From the NCBI RefSeq assembly GCF_000620065.1, contig NZ_JHVI01000004.1, forward strand, positions 117,065-181,064: a stretch of 64,000 bases of DNA, read 5' to 3'. The notes beneath the pieces are model-generated. The model was not told the origin of the DNA and made no database searches. It saw nothing but the letters and a program-made list of their open reading frames with translations. This DNA is from Meiothermus cerbereus DSM 11376 (GTDB lineage: Bacteria > Deinococcota > Deinococci > Deinococcales > Thermaceae). This document shows positions 17,603 through 25,210 of this stretch, piece after piece; positions within the stretch are counted from its first letter, which is position 1, and every line of letters begins with the position of its first letter. Position numbers and translations under genes: made by a program.

Positions 17603-18205
17603 TTACCGCAAAATAGCCCGCACCGGCGCGGCCTCGGCCCCCTCGAGCTTTAGCGGCAGGCAGATGAGCTCGTACTTGCCCGCAGCCACCCCCTCCAGGG
17701 CCAGCCCTTCCACAATATAGATCCCGGCCTGGGCAAAAGCCTTATGGGCGGGCAGGTCTTTGGAGGTGAGGGGGTCTACGCTGGGGCAGTCGGTACCGTA
17801 GAGCCGAACACCCTGCGCGGCCATGTACCGAACGGCCTCGGGTAGCACGTGCATGAAGGTGTGGGGGAAGCTCTGCCAGATATTGGGCTGCCCGGTGAAG
17901 AACAGGGTGCGCTCGGCGAGTTGGATGGTTTTGAGAAAATCAGCCGTGAGCGCCGCTTGTCCACGCGCATCTACCACCCGGCAGGGGCCCATGAGCACCT
18001 CCAGCGGAACCGTTTCCAGTTTGCCGCCCTCGTCCACGTAATGCCAGGGTGCATCGAGGTGGGTGCCCAGGTGGGTGGTGGAGGTAAGTTTGCCCACGTT
18101 CACGCTGTCACCCTCGGCAATGCGCGCGACCAGTTGGTAGCTAAACGGGGTATCGCCCGGCCAGACCGGAACGCCGGGGTAGATGGGGCGGGTAATGTCG
18201 ATCAT
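17603..18205 (-). CDS. Cyclase-family protein (kynurenine-formamidase-like)
   Basis: A 200-aa metal-dependent hydrolase of the cyclase family (PF04199 type), which includes arylformamidases. The metal-binding sequence HLGTHLDAPWHY is at about residues 49-60. ATG 18205 overlaps the mqnB stop as ATGA, so the two are co-translated. This pairing suggests a role linked to futalosine or nucleoside metabolism rather than tryptophan degradation, but the substrate is unknown. The reading frame stays open far upstream, but that part lies inside mqnB and has no homology. Confidence 0.85.
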   Translation of the reverse strand: MIDITRPIYPGVPVWPGDTPFSYQLVARIAEGDSVNVGKLTSTTHLGTHLDAPWHYVDEGGKLETVPLEVLMGPCRVVDARGQAALTADFLKTIQLAERTLFFTGQPNIWQSFPHTFMHVLPEAVRYMAAQGVRLYGTDCPSVDPLTSKDLPAHKAFAQAGIYIVEGLALEGVAAGKYELICLPLKLEGAEAAPVRAILR

Positions 18206-18876
18206 GATCCGATAATACGCAACACCTGGCGCTCGAGGGCCTCCACCGCCTGCCGGAGGCGCCACTGCGACTTGTCGCGCACCCCGGCTACGTTCGAGAC
18301 CGCCCGCAACTCGGCCCCGGCCAGCCCCAGCCACAAGCAGGTCTGGGCGAAGGCCGCGCCCTCCATGTTCTCGAGCTCGGCCTCCCATTTGCGTGCGAGC
18401 TGCCGGGCTTCGCTGGGGTTCTCCGAGACCAGGTCGCGGGTGAGGAACTGCTTGGCGGGCAGGCCCAACTGCTGTTTTAGCTCGGCGGTGAAGGCTTTGT
18501 CCAGGGGAAAGCGGTTGTGGTAGGGCTGGCCCCCCACCACCAGGGTGGGGAAGCCCATCCCCTTCATGCCGCCGTCCTTGATGCCCAGGTCGGCCTGGAT
18601 CTCCCGCTCGGCCAGCGCACACTCGCCCAGCGCCAGCCCTGCATCGGGGTAGGCCCCGGCGATGCCAAACAGCAGCACCCGCCCAAACCTGCGCCGCTGG
18701 GTAAAGGCGGCCAGGGTAGCGGCGGTGTTGGCCTTGCCGATGCCGCACTCGAGCCAGACCCAGCCCTCCCCGCGCAGGCCAGCCCGTCCGTGGAAACTGA
18801 ACGCCCGGCCCTTCAGGAAGGGGGCCTCGAGGCGCGTGGGGGAGAGCAGGAGCAAGGTTCTGGCTGGCATATCCAA
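18202..18876 (-). CDS. mqnB: Futalosine hydrolase
   Basis: A 224-aa nucleoside-phosphorylase-fold enzyme that removes hypoxanthine from futalosine in the alternative menaquinone pathway. Motifs: ECGIGKANTAATLAAF, VLLFGIAGAYPDAGL and the base/ribose-binding ELENMEGAAFAQTC, also found in MTA/SAH nucleosidases. The lower similarity to the true MTA nucleosidase at 58.4-59.1 kb and the GAYPDAGLALGE segment favour MqnB. Start at ATG 18876, or two codons later. It is divergent from the micropeptide/ABC locus. Confidence 0.85.
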   Translation of the reverse strand: MDMPARTLLLLSPTRLEAPFLKGRAFSFHGRAGLRGEGWVWLECGIGKANTAATLAAFTQRRRFGRVLLFGIAGAYPDAGLALGECALAEREIQADLGIKDGGMKGMGFPTLVVGGQPYHNRFPLDKAFTAELKQQLGLPAKQFLTRDLVSENPSEARQLARKWEAELENMEGAAFAQTCLWLGLAGAELRAVSNVAGVRDKSQWRLRQAVEALERQVLRIIGS

Positions 18877-18977
18877 GGTTTTACTAGCTTAGCACTCATC
18901 GAAAAGTTAGACTTAGTTCAAAAAATAGAGAAGGGATTGTCAAAAAAAAATGGTGGTATGTATCTGTTTGAGCGCTC

Positions 18978-18987
18978 AAAGGAGGTG
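18978..18987 (+). promoter_or_regulatory. Strong Shine-Dalgarno without an obvious gene
   Basis: AAAGGAGGTG, close to perfect complementarity to 16S rRNA, is followed only by a start-stop (TTG CTC TAA). It lies 92 nt ahead of the first micropeptide and may be the remnant of a further peptide gene. Confidence 0.35.
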
Positions 18988-19078
18988 AAATTGCTCTAAA
19001 TTGCAAGAAGTTCGACCTCTAAAGTACCTCAAAGCCGATTTTAGATACAGTTTAATAACCTGTTTGAGGAGGTGTGCT

Positions 19079-19141
19079 GTGCGTGAGTTTATAATTCGGC
19101 TCATTGCCGAGGTGATCTGCTTCTTCAGCAATGGTTGTTAG
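19079..19141 (+). CDS. Micropeptide 1 (20 aa, C-terminal Cys)
   Basis: GTG start with GAGGAGGT ending 5 nt before it, then 20 codons and TAG. The peptide is MREFIIRLIAEVICFFSNGC: an N-terminal amphipathic helix-like part with charges at 2, 3, 7 and 11, then a Cys pair C14-x5-C20 with Cys as the last residue. It lacks a signal peptide. It aligns with micropeptide 3: Met, Lys/Arg, Glu, Phe/Tyr, Ile, Ile, x, Leu, Ile/Leu, then a Cys at position 14 and a terminal Cys. It precedes an ABC exporter on the same strand. It could be a secreted peptide (toxin, bacteriocin or signal) or a membrane-active type I toxin; I recognise no family. Confidence 0.7.
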   Translation: MREFIIRLIAEVICFFSNGC

Positions 19142-19183
19142 GTTGTCGGAGGTCTTGAGTAAAAGTAGAAGGGAGGTTGAACC

Positions 19184-19252
19184 GTGGGAATCTTCGATTT
19201 CATTTACAACATAGCATATGCGCTCTATTGTCTCTACTCTCCCAACTGCTAG
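19184..19252 (+). CDS. Micropeptide 2 (22 aa, C-terminal Cys)
   Basis: GTG start with GGGAGGT ending 6 nt before it, 22 codons and TAG. The sequence opens MGIFDFIYNIAYALY and ends CLYSPNC, giving C16-x5-C22 with the last Cys at the C terminus, as in micropeptide 1 (CFFSNGC). It is rich in Ile, Tyr, Phe and Leu with only one charged residue (D5). It lies 42 nt after micropeptide 1. Confidence 0.7.
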   Translation: MGIFDFIYNIAYALYCLYSPNC

Positions 19253-19325
19253 ATCGTACTCAAACGGTCGTTAATCGTGCGCTGTAGCCACTTGACGTGT
19301 GGTTTAAGACGATAAAGGGGATCAA

Positions 19326-19385
19326 ATGAAAGAATACATCATCGCGCTCCTCGATCACATCTTTTGTCTCTTGGGTTGGTGCTAG
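19326..19385 (+). CDS. Micropeptide 3 (19 aa, C-terminal Cys)
   Basis: ATG start with AAAGGGGA ending 4 nt before it, 19 codons and TAG. The sequence is MKEYIIALLDHIFCLLGWC, with C14-x4-C19 at the end. It is the clearest homologue of micropeptide 1 (8 identical positions, most others conservative). All three genes use TAG directly after a Cys codon. It ends 85 nt before the ABC ATPase gene. Confidence 0.7.
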   Translation: MKEYIIALLDHIFCLLGWC

Positions 19386-19419
19386 GGCAAGCTCTTTAGG
19401 TTTAGCTTCTGTTGAAGAG

Positions 19420-19443
19420 GTTGTTGGGAACTCTCCCAACAAC
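19420..19443 (+). promoter_or_regulatory. Hairpin between micropeptides and ABC genes
   Basis: Perfect 10-bp stem GTTGTTGGGA/TCCCAACAAC with ACTC loop, not followed by a T-run. It probably stabilises the upstream peptide mRNA or partly attenuates transcription into the exporter genes, which would make peptides in excess over transporter. Confidence 0.65.
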
Positions 19444-19470
19444 CCTCCATTTACGTAAAAAGGTGAAAAA

Positions 19471-20388
19471 GTGTTAATCGTCGACTCGGTCAAAAAAACC
19501 TACCGCTCATTACGCAATGTTGTGCATGTGCTCGAGGAGATTTCCTTTCAGGTGCAAGCCGGTGAAGTGGTTGCCCTGCTGGGCCGTAACGGGAGCGGTA
19601 AGACCACCACCATACGCACGATATGCGGCCTGGTGATTCCGGATGCTGGCTCTGTACGTATCAACGGCTTTAGGTTTGGACAACAAGAGTACATGGCGCA
19701 ACTGGGTGCTTTGATCGACACCAACCGCGGCCTTTTCCCGCGTCTGTCGGTTTTTGAAAACCTGGTGTATACCTCTACGGTGCGGGGCATGTCGCGTCGT
19801 GCAGCCACAGAGCGGGCCAAATACCTTTTGGATATGCTTGGGCTGTGGGAAAAGCGCAATGCGCCGGCTCAAACCCTCTCGAAGGGGATGCTTTCAAAAA
19901 TGGCCTTCGCCAATGCCATTGTCCACGACCCACCTTTTGTTTTGCTCGATGAGCCTACGCTTGGTTTGGATATTGATGCAGCTGAGGTGCTGGAGGAGCA
20001 AATCCTAGCGATGGCCAAAGCCGGAAAGGGCATTCTGCTAACCACCCACCAAATGGAGGTTGCGGCGAGGCTTTGTACACGGGTGGCCATTCTTTCGGAT
20101 GGAAAAATTGTTCTGGACAAACCCAAGCAAGACCTTTTGCAGATGTTTGACCTTCAAACCTATCGGGTTACTTTCAAAGAGCCGGTCAGTTTACCCAGTT
20201 TGCCCTTCATTCACTCGCTGGATGAGACAGGCCTGGTGCTCGATGTAACCCTTAATCACCCAGGGGAGCTATATGAGCTGATGGATAGGTTGCAACCCAG
20301 ACCGCTGAGGTCCATAGAGAAGCGTGAGGTTGAGCTGGCAGAGATTTTCAGGGCCTATACCCTAAAAAAGGAGGCCAGGCGTGCGTAG
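19471..20388 (+). CDS. ABC transporter ATP-binding protein
   Basis: A 305-aa ATPase of the ABC-2/drug-and-peptide export class. Walker A GRNGSGKTT is at residues 38-46, Walker B is FVLLDEPTLGLD and the switch His is in LLTTHQMEVA. The signature is LSKGM rather than LSGGQ, a variant seen in exporter ATPases. A roughly 90-residue C-terminal extension follows the core. GTG 19471 is preceded by AAAAGGTG. It overlaps the permease gene by 8 nt, so the two form one exporter, most likely for the three upstream micropeptides. Confidence 0.92.
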   Translation: MLIVDSVKKTYRSLRNVVHVLEEISFQVQAGEVVALLGRNGSGKTTTIRTICGLVIPDAGSVRINGFRFGQQEYMAQLGALIDTNRGLFPRLSVFENLVYTSTVRGMSRRAATERAKYLLDMLGLWEKRNAPAQTLSKGMLSKMAFANAIVHDPPFVLLDEPTLGLDIDAAEVLEEQILAMAKAGKGILLTTHQMEVAARLCTRVAILSDGKIVLDKPKQDLLQMFDLQTYRVTFKEPVSLPSLPFIHSLDETGLVLDVTLNHPGELYELMDRLQPRPLRSIEKREVELAEIFRAYTLKKEARRA

Positions 20389-21133
20389 GCTGTTCATCTT
20401 GTTTATTGCTGAGTTACAGCGAGCCTGGCTGGAGCAGGTGCGCTATCCACTTCAGTTTGTGCTGGGCCTTGTTCTAGTCGGACTTATCTTCTATTTGCTG
20501 CTAGGGGTGGCCCAGATATCGGGGGTTTCGGGTGCCAATCCTGCTCAGGTTTCCAGACTCCTGGTGGGGTATCTGTTGGGATTAATTGCGTTGGGTGTTG
20601 TAAGCAGCCTCTCCAACCAGATCTCTAAAGAAGCCAAGTCGGGCACCCTCGAGAACATGGTTTTGTCGGGGCATGGCTTGACTGCTTTCTTTGTGGTGCA
20701 GACCCTGGCCCGTTTTGGGCAAAACCTTTTTCAGTTTGCGATACTCTTCTTTGTCCTGGCACATCTGAGCCAAATTAACTACACCCTGAGCTGGCAGTTG
20801 CTCCCGGCCTTTGTTCTTTTCCTTATCGCTGCGCTGGGCCTGGGTCTGGCGCTGGGAGCAGTGGAGCTGCTTTTCAAAGAAACAAGCAGCGCCCTTCTGC
20901 TGTTAAAGTTGCTTATTTTTCCCGCTGTCATCGCCGAACTGCCGCAGCTCGAGTGGTTCCCCCTGGTACTGGGAGCGAGCATCTTCCGCGAGCTGCTGCA
21001 AGGTGGTGTGGTAGAAGGCTTAAGGTGGCTGCTTTTGGCGGTGGAAACGGTAGCGCTTTATAGCCTGGGAGTGTTTTTGTTCCAGAGCGCCGACCTGGAA
21101 GCCAGAAAGCGCGGTCTCCTGGGGCACGAGTAA
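20381..21133 (+). CDS. ABC-2 type permease
   Basis: A 250-aa membrane protein with about six hydrophobic helices (residues about 20-42, 61-77, 100-127, 137-161, 167-180 and 220-236) and the ISKEAKSGTLENMVLSG cytoplasmic segment typical of ABC-2 permeases. GTG 20381 has AAGGAGG 6 nt before it and overlaps the ATPase gene. With the ATPase it would form a homodimeric-permease exporter. It is convergent with the next gene, with 3 nt between stops and no separate terminator. Confidence 0.88.
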   Translation: MRRLFILFIAELQRAWLEQVRYPLQFVLGLVLVGLIFYLLLGVAQISGVSGANPAQVSRLLVGYLLGLIALGVVSSLSNQISKEAKSGTLENMVLSGHGLTAFFVVQTLARFGQNLFQFAILFFVLAHLSQINYTLSWQLLPAFVLFLIAALGLGLALGAVELLFKETSSALLLLKLLIFPAVIAELPQLEWFPLVLGASIFRELLQGGVVEGLRWLLLAVETVALYSLGVFLFQSADLEARKRGLLGHE

Positions 21134-21136
21134 GCT

Positions 21137-22807
21137 TTAGTCCACCACTCGAAACCCCAGCGCCTCGGCCCGCTCCACAAAAAACTGGATGTTCTCGCTT
21201 TTGGTCTCGCCCCCCAGGCTCTTGCGCTCGTAGGCCTGCTCGGCGGCCAGAATCATGGTCTCGGCCAGGCAGGCCGGTACTGCCCCTTCGCCAAAGTGCA
21301 GGTCGAGGTTGCCGGTCATGGCCCCCGGAGGCCGCACCACACCGCCCGGAATCACCCGCACCCCTGGTACCTCTTTTACCGATTCGTCCACGTCGGGGGG
21401 CACCCCTTCGTCGTAGATCCAGGCCCCAGGCTTTACATGCTGGGGGAAGATGACCGGCTGGGGGTCGGAGGTGGCGGTAAAGACCAGGTCGGCCTCGCGG
21501 ATGGCGGCCATCTCCAGGGTGGTTACAATTTCGGGTACCGGCTGTCCCTTGCGCTCGAGGTTCTGCTTAAGGGTGCTGGCGCTCTTTTCCAGGCGCTCCA
21601 GGTTCCGCCCTACCAGAATCAACCTACCCACCAGCGGGGCAATCTGACGGGCGATGCCAAAGGCCACCACCCCATTGGCCCCCACCACCGCAGCCGTTGC
21701 ATCTTTGAGCTTGCGCCCGGTCTGCTCGAAGTGGGCCAGGATACCCGGTATAGCCGCCTTGACGGTCCCGGCGGTATAGGCCCCGCCGTTGGTCACCTCG
21801 ATCTCCGGCACGGCCTCCTGCACCATTTTGCCCTTATCGCCCACCACGCTCCAGAAGGCCCCCAACCCCACCACCGTGCAGCCCAGCTCTTTGGCCAGCC
21901 GTGCCCCCTGGATGGCCCGCTGCGTGGCCAGCTCGGGCTTGCCGGTAATCTGGTGGGGCAACAGGGGCGCTGAGATGAGGTGGCAGCGGATCTCCCGCCC
22001 ATCGGCGGTTTTGACCCCGCGCAGCTCGCCCACCTTCATGGGCCTTATGGCCTCGGCCAGGTTTTCCACCAGGGCTTGGGAGACCAGGCCCCGCTTCACC
22101 AGTGCCCTGGCCCAGCGAAAACGGGGGCTCTGGAAGAGGTCGTCTATGGTCAGGGGGTGGATCATGAAGGCGCATACCACCTGTTTTTCCGAGGGCAGCG
22201 GCGGCGGCTCGCCCAGGCGGGGCTCGGTGCCCTCCAGCATCCGCCCGATGTTTTCCTTGTAGCGCCAGAGGGTAGCCAGTAGCAGTGTCCAGGCTGCCAG
22301 CTTGGCCCAGGCTGTGATGGGCTCGAGGGTGAGCAGAAGGGCCAGTGTGGCCGGTATTCCGATCACGGCCAGCGAAGCATAGCGGCCCCACAAAAGCGCC
22401 AGTACCGCGACCAGAAAGACTGCCAAGGTGAGCCAGTAGGCGAGGCCGCTCAGGTACAGCCCGAAGACGATGCCTACCAGCACCCCGGCCCCCCGCCCCC
22501 GCAAGAGGGCACCCTCGGAAAAAAGCCGGGGGGGATACAGGTGTCCCAGGTAGACCAGCAGCGCAAAAACAACGGCCCAGGACAGGCCCCACTGCCCCCC
22601 CAGCCAGACCGCCAGGAGACCCTTGAGGAAGTCCAGGCCCCAGGCCAGCAGGGCCGGGACGGTGCCCAGGCGTTTGAGGGTGTTCTCGAGGCCCAGGTTA
22701 TAGGCCGAGGCCAGGCGCGGGTCCTGCCCGGTGAGGCGGCGAATGGCCCAGTAGCCCAGGGGCAAAGCGCCAATTACGTAAGACAGGATTGCCAACACAA
22801 AAACCAT
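21137..22807 (-). CDS. PlsY-like membrane domain fused to acyl-ACP-reductase-like domain
   Basis: A 556-aa two-domain protein. Residues about 1-200 are a polytopic PlsY-like (acyl-phosphate:glycerol-3-phosphate acyltransferase) domain: SYVIGALPLGYWAIRRL, FLKGLLAVWL and LVYLGHLYPP. Yet the expected GSGNxGATN loop reads SAYNLGLEN and the GGKGVAT loop is LRGRGAG, so catalysis is doubtful. Residues about 210-556 resemble cyanobacterial-type long-chain acyl-ACP reductase: TVVGLGAFWSVVGD, GGAYTAGTVKAAIPGI and an NAD(P) loop AAVVGANGVVAFGIARQI. This suggests fatty-aldehyde or lipid chemistry at the membrane. I start at ATG 22807 (TAAGGT box 7 nt upstream); ATG 22834 is possible. Confidence 0.8.
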   Translation of the reverse strand: MVFVLAILSYVIGALPLGYWAIRRLTGQDPRLASAYNLGLENTLKRLGTVPALLAWGLDFLKGLLAVWLGGQWGLSWAVVFALLVYLGHLYPPRLFSEGALLRGRGAGVLVGIVFGLYLSGLAYWLTLAVFLVAVLALLWGRYASLAVIGIPATLALLLTLEPITAWAKLAAWTLLLATLWRYKENIGRMLEGTEPRLGEPPPLPSEKQVVCAFMIHPLTIDDLFQSPRFRWARALVKRGLVSQALVENLAEAIRPMKVGELRGVKTADGREIRCHLISAPLLPHQITGKPELATQRAIQGARLAKELGCTVVGLGAFWSVVGDKGKMVQEAVPEIEVTNGGAYTAGTVKAAIPGILAHFEQTGRKLKDATAAVVGANGVVAFGIARQIAPLVGRLILVGRNLERLEKSASTLKQNLERKGQPVPEIVTTLEMAAIREADLVFTATSDPQPVIFPQHVKPGAWIYDEGVPPDVDESVKEVPGVRVIPGGVVRPPGAMTGNLDLHFGEGAVPACLAETMILAAEQAYERKSLGGETKSENIQFFVERAEALGFRVVD

Positions 22808-22900
22808 CGGATCAACCTTACCAGATTTGACCATGAGCGAGGAGGCTAGGTAAAGCGTTTGCGCTTCAGGGACGCGATGTTCTTTTTGCTGAAGTTCATT

Positions 22901-23455
22901 TCAGGGCTGAATTGACTTTTCCCACACCGCCCAGGTGCGATGGTGGCCTTCCAAAAAGCCCTCGGCCCAGGCCCGCAGGTAGAGCCCTGGGGGTGGGTGC
23001 AGCAGCTCGCCGGGCTGCCAGTAGTGGGCGGCCTGACTGCCGCGCTGCTGGGCTTCTATAAGCGTGAAACCCTCGAGCAGCACCAGGCCGCCCGGCACAA
23101 GCCGTTCGGCCAGCCGTTCCAGCAGGGGGCGGTGCAGAAAATACGACTTGACGATGCCGGCAACAGGGCCGGGGGGCAGGTCTGGGGAGGGGGCTTCCAG
23201 ATCGGTTTCGAGCGCCCAAATGTCCAGGTGTTGCCCAGTGGCCTCGGCCCGGACGAACTCGAGCGCCACCCGGCTTTGCTCGAGCAGAATTACAGGATGC
23301 CCCCGCCGGGCCAGAAAAAAGGCGTTGCGGCCCATACCCCCGGCCAGATCCAGCACCAAGCCCACCGGAAGGAGGTGGGCGTAGGCCGCCACTACCGCGG
23401 CAGGCTGGCTTAGAGGTGGCTGGTTCAGGTAGTGGGCGTCCCAGTCTTTGGGCAT
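22901..23455 (-). CDS. SAM-dependent methyltransferase (TehB/UbiE-like)
   Basis: A 184-aa class I methyltransferase. Motif I VLDLAGGMGRNAFFLARRG binds S-adenosylmethionine; a post-I acidic residue follows in ILLEQS, and VPGGLVLLEGF is motif III. The substrate is unknown; the fold and length are like TehB-type proteins. It starts at ATG 23455, 7 nt after the terC-like stop, so it is cotranscribed with that gene. A longer in-frame extension lies within the upstream gene and is not used. Confidence 0.85.
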   Translation of the reverse strand: MPKDWDAHYLNQPPLSQPAAVVAAYAHLLPVGLVLDLAGGMGRNAFFLARRGHPVILLEQSRVALEFVRAEATGQHLDIWALETDLEAPSPDLPPGPVAGIVKSYFLHRPLLERLAERLVPGGLVLLEGFTLIEAQQRGSQAAHYWQPGELLHPPPGLYLRAWAEGFLEGHHRTWAVWEKSIQP

Positions 23456-23462
23456 GGCCGGG

Positions 23463-24170
23463 TTAGGGCAAGCGACGGAAAGCCCACAGGCTGCCCAGTA
23501 CCAGGATGGCAAAGGTTACGCTCAGGAAAAAAGCCTGGGGCAGATGCAAGGCCAGCTCGGGGCGGTGCAGCCAGACCTCGCTGCCGTGGCCCCAGCCCTC
23601 CAGTGTCAGCTTGAGCCCGGCCCAGCCCACCACCGCGTAGGCCACGGTCTCCAGGCGCGGATACCGCTCGATGATGGTCACCATGATGCCGGCGGCCAGC
23701 CGGATCAGCAGAATCCCGATGGCCACCCCAGTAAAAATCACCCAGAACTCGCGGCTGAAGGCAATCACCACCAGCACCGAGTCCACCGCGAAGGCCAGGT
23801 CTACCACGTTGATCATGATCACGATGCGCCAGAAACTGGCGGCTGCGGCCTGCTGGATGCGGGCTTGCTCCGAGGCCAATGCCGTTTCTGTCTCGGGCTT
23901 GCGCCGGAAGATGTGGTTGGCCCCTAGATACACCAGGTAGAGTCCACCCAAAAGCTGTATCCACCAGATTTTGATGATGATGGTGGCGAACAGCAAAGCC
24001 AGCCCGCGCAGCACATAGGCTCCAATGATGCCGTAGAGCAGGGCCCTCGAGCGCAGGTGCTCCGGCAAAGGCCGCACCATCACGGCCAGTACCATAGCGT
24101 TGTCTACGGATAAAACGGCCTCGAGGGCCACGATGATCAGAATGGCTACAAGTGCCGAACCAAAATCCAT
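23463..24170 (-). CDS. TerC-family membrane protein
   Basis: A 235-aa integral membrane protein of the TerC family, implicated in metal (Mn) export or tellurium resistance. The family signature ALEAVLSVDNAMVLAVMV is in the first helix and VDLAFAVDSVLVVIA repeats the acidic motif in the second half; the paired Asp residues bind the ion. Start ATG 24170 has TAGGCT 7 nt before it, so a leaderless mRNA is likely. It is cotranscribed with the downstream methyltransferase. The pairing with a TehB-like gene is reminiscent of tellurite-type stress loci, but that is inference. Confidence 0.9.
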   Translation of the reverse strand: MDFGSALVAILIIVALEAVLSVDNAMVLAVMVRPLPEHLRSRALLYGIIGAYVLRGLALLFATIIIKIWWIQLLGGLYLVYLGANHIFRRKPETETALASEQARIQQAAAASFWRIVIMINVVDLAFAVDSVLVVIAFSREFWVIFTGVAIGILLIRLAAGIMVTIIERYPRLETVAYAVVGWAGLKLTLEGWGHGSEVWLHRPELALHLPQAFFLSVTFAILVLGSLWAFRRLP

Positions 24171-24193
24171 AAGCTCTAGCCTATCACTTCCTC

Positions 24194-25153
24194 TCAAAAA
24201 CCAAACAGGTAGCGCAGGGCGGGCGCCAGCCCTTGCCGCCAGGTCATCCAGTTGTGGCCGGAGGGGCGCTCTAAGTAGGCGTGGGGGTAGCCCTTATCGG
24301 CTAGCAGGGCGGCAAAGCGGCGGTTGGGAGCCAGCAGCCACTCGATCTGCCCGGTTTCGCAATAGAAGCGTAGGGGTAGGGTGGGGGCGGCCCGGTACTG
24401 CTCGGTGAGCCACTCGGGGTCGGTGAAGGAGTCGCCCCCCTGGGGCGAGGCGGTCAGGCAGGCCGACTGGGTGGCGACTTTCTGGAAGAGATCGGGGTGG
24501 CGCTGGGCCATCCAGCTCGAGACCAGCCCGCCCAGGCTGGCCCCCATCAGCCCTTTTTCCGGGGTGGGGCCGTAGTGGGCCTCCACGGTGGGGATGATTT
24601 CCTCGAGCAGGTGCCGTTCGTAGGCCTCGCTGAACCAGTACTCCTGGCGGCGGTCTTCCGGCTCGATGAACACAATCCGCACGGGCCTTATCTCGCCCTG
24701 CTCCAAAAGCCCCTGGGCCACCTCGGCCAGCCGGGCGGTGCGGTAGTAGGCCACCCCATCGTGCACGTAAAGGGTGGCCTGGGCCGGTTGGGAGGGGTTG
24801 TAGACGTAGTAGCGGCGGGTGCTGCCAAAGGCTCGCGATTCCAGCCGGTGGCGGTGTACTTCGACGGTACGGGAGGGTTGTGGGGGGGCCATGTAGTGAA
24901 AACCGGGCAGCTCGATGGCCCGGGGGTAGCTCCACCAGGGGTTCTGGGCTTTGTGGGGGTTGTCGGGGTCGGGGAAGGGCTGTTTGTTCTCGTCCAGGAA
25001 GGCGTACTCCACGTAGGCCCCGGAGGGGAACTCGAGCGTAAGGGGCTTTTCGATGGGAATGGGTCGGCGGTTCCAGTCGGTGAAGTCGCCTACTAGATAC
25101 TTGGCCCCAGCAGGGGGGTGAAAAGTCACGTAGCGATTGTGCACCTCGACCAT
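24194..25153 (-). CDS. Esterase (enterochelin-esterase/esterase D family)
   Basis: A 319-aa alpha/beta hydrolase. The nucleophile elbow is GASLGG in KGLMGASLGGLVSSW and the C-terminal histidine is in SGHNWMTWR. The first about 100 residues look like a beta-sandwich carbohydrate-binding (CBM48/Fes-N-like) domain (FHPPAGAKYLVGDFTDWNRRPIPI). The catalytic part follows the enterochelin esterase Fes pattern, but no siderophore genes are nearby. ATG 25153 is preferred, with TATGAT 9 nt before it; a GTG at 25210 directly after ppc is an alternative. Confidence 0.85.
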   Translation of the reverse strand: MVEVHNRYVTFHPPAGAKYLVGDFTDWNRRPIPIEKPLTLEFPSGAYVEYAFLDENKQPFPDPDNPHKAQNPWWSYPRAIELPGFHYMAPPQPSRTVEVHRHRLESRAFGSTRRYYVYNPSQPAQATLYVHDGVAYYRTARLAEVAQGLLEQGEIRPVRIVFIEPEDRRQEYWFSEAYERHLLEEIIPTVEAHYGPTPEKGLMGASLGGLVSSWMAQRHPDLFQKVATQSACLTASPQGGDSFTDPEWLTEQYRAAPTLPLRFYCETGQIEWLLAPNRRFAALLADKGYPHAYLERPSGHNWMTWRQGLAPALRYLFGF

Positions 25154-25210
25154 AGCGTCCCCATCATATGGGTATCGTCGCTGATCGGGGCATTCAGGTT
25201 CTGGTCGCAC

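Noticed and set aside
17603..18748. Longer 381-residue version of the cyclase-family protein
   Set aside because: The upstream part is mqnB read in another frame; ATGA overlap at 18202-18205 gives the real start.
18957..18999. Short frame starting MYLFERSKEV near the orphan ribosome site
   Set aside because: The strong ribosome site lies inside the frame, not before it, and there is no Cys ending like the other peptides.
19155..19214. TTG-initiated 20-codon frame overlapping micropeptide 2
   Set aside because: Hydrophilic, no Cys, and it overlaps the better-supported frame whose ribosome site it would contain.
19260..19493. 77-codon frame on the minus strand over micropeptide 3
   Set aside because: No ribosome site, overlaps the start of the ABC ATPase, no recognisable sequence; the plus-strand micropeptide explains the region better.
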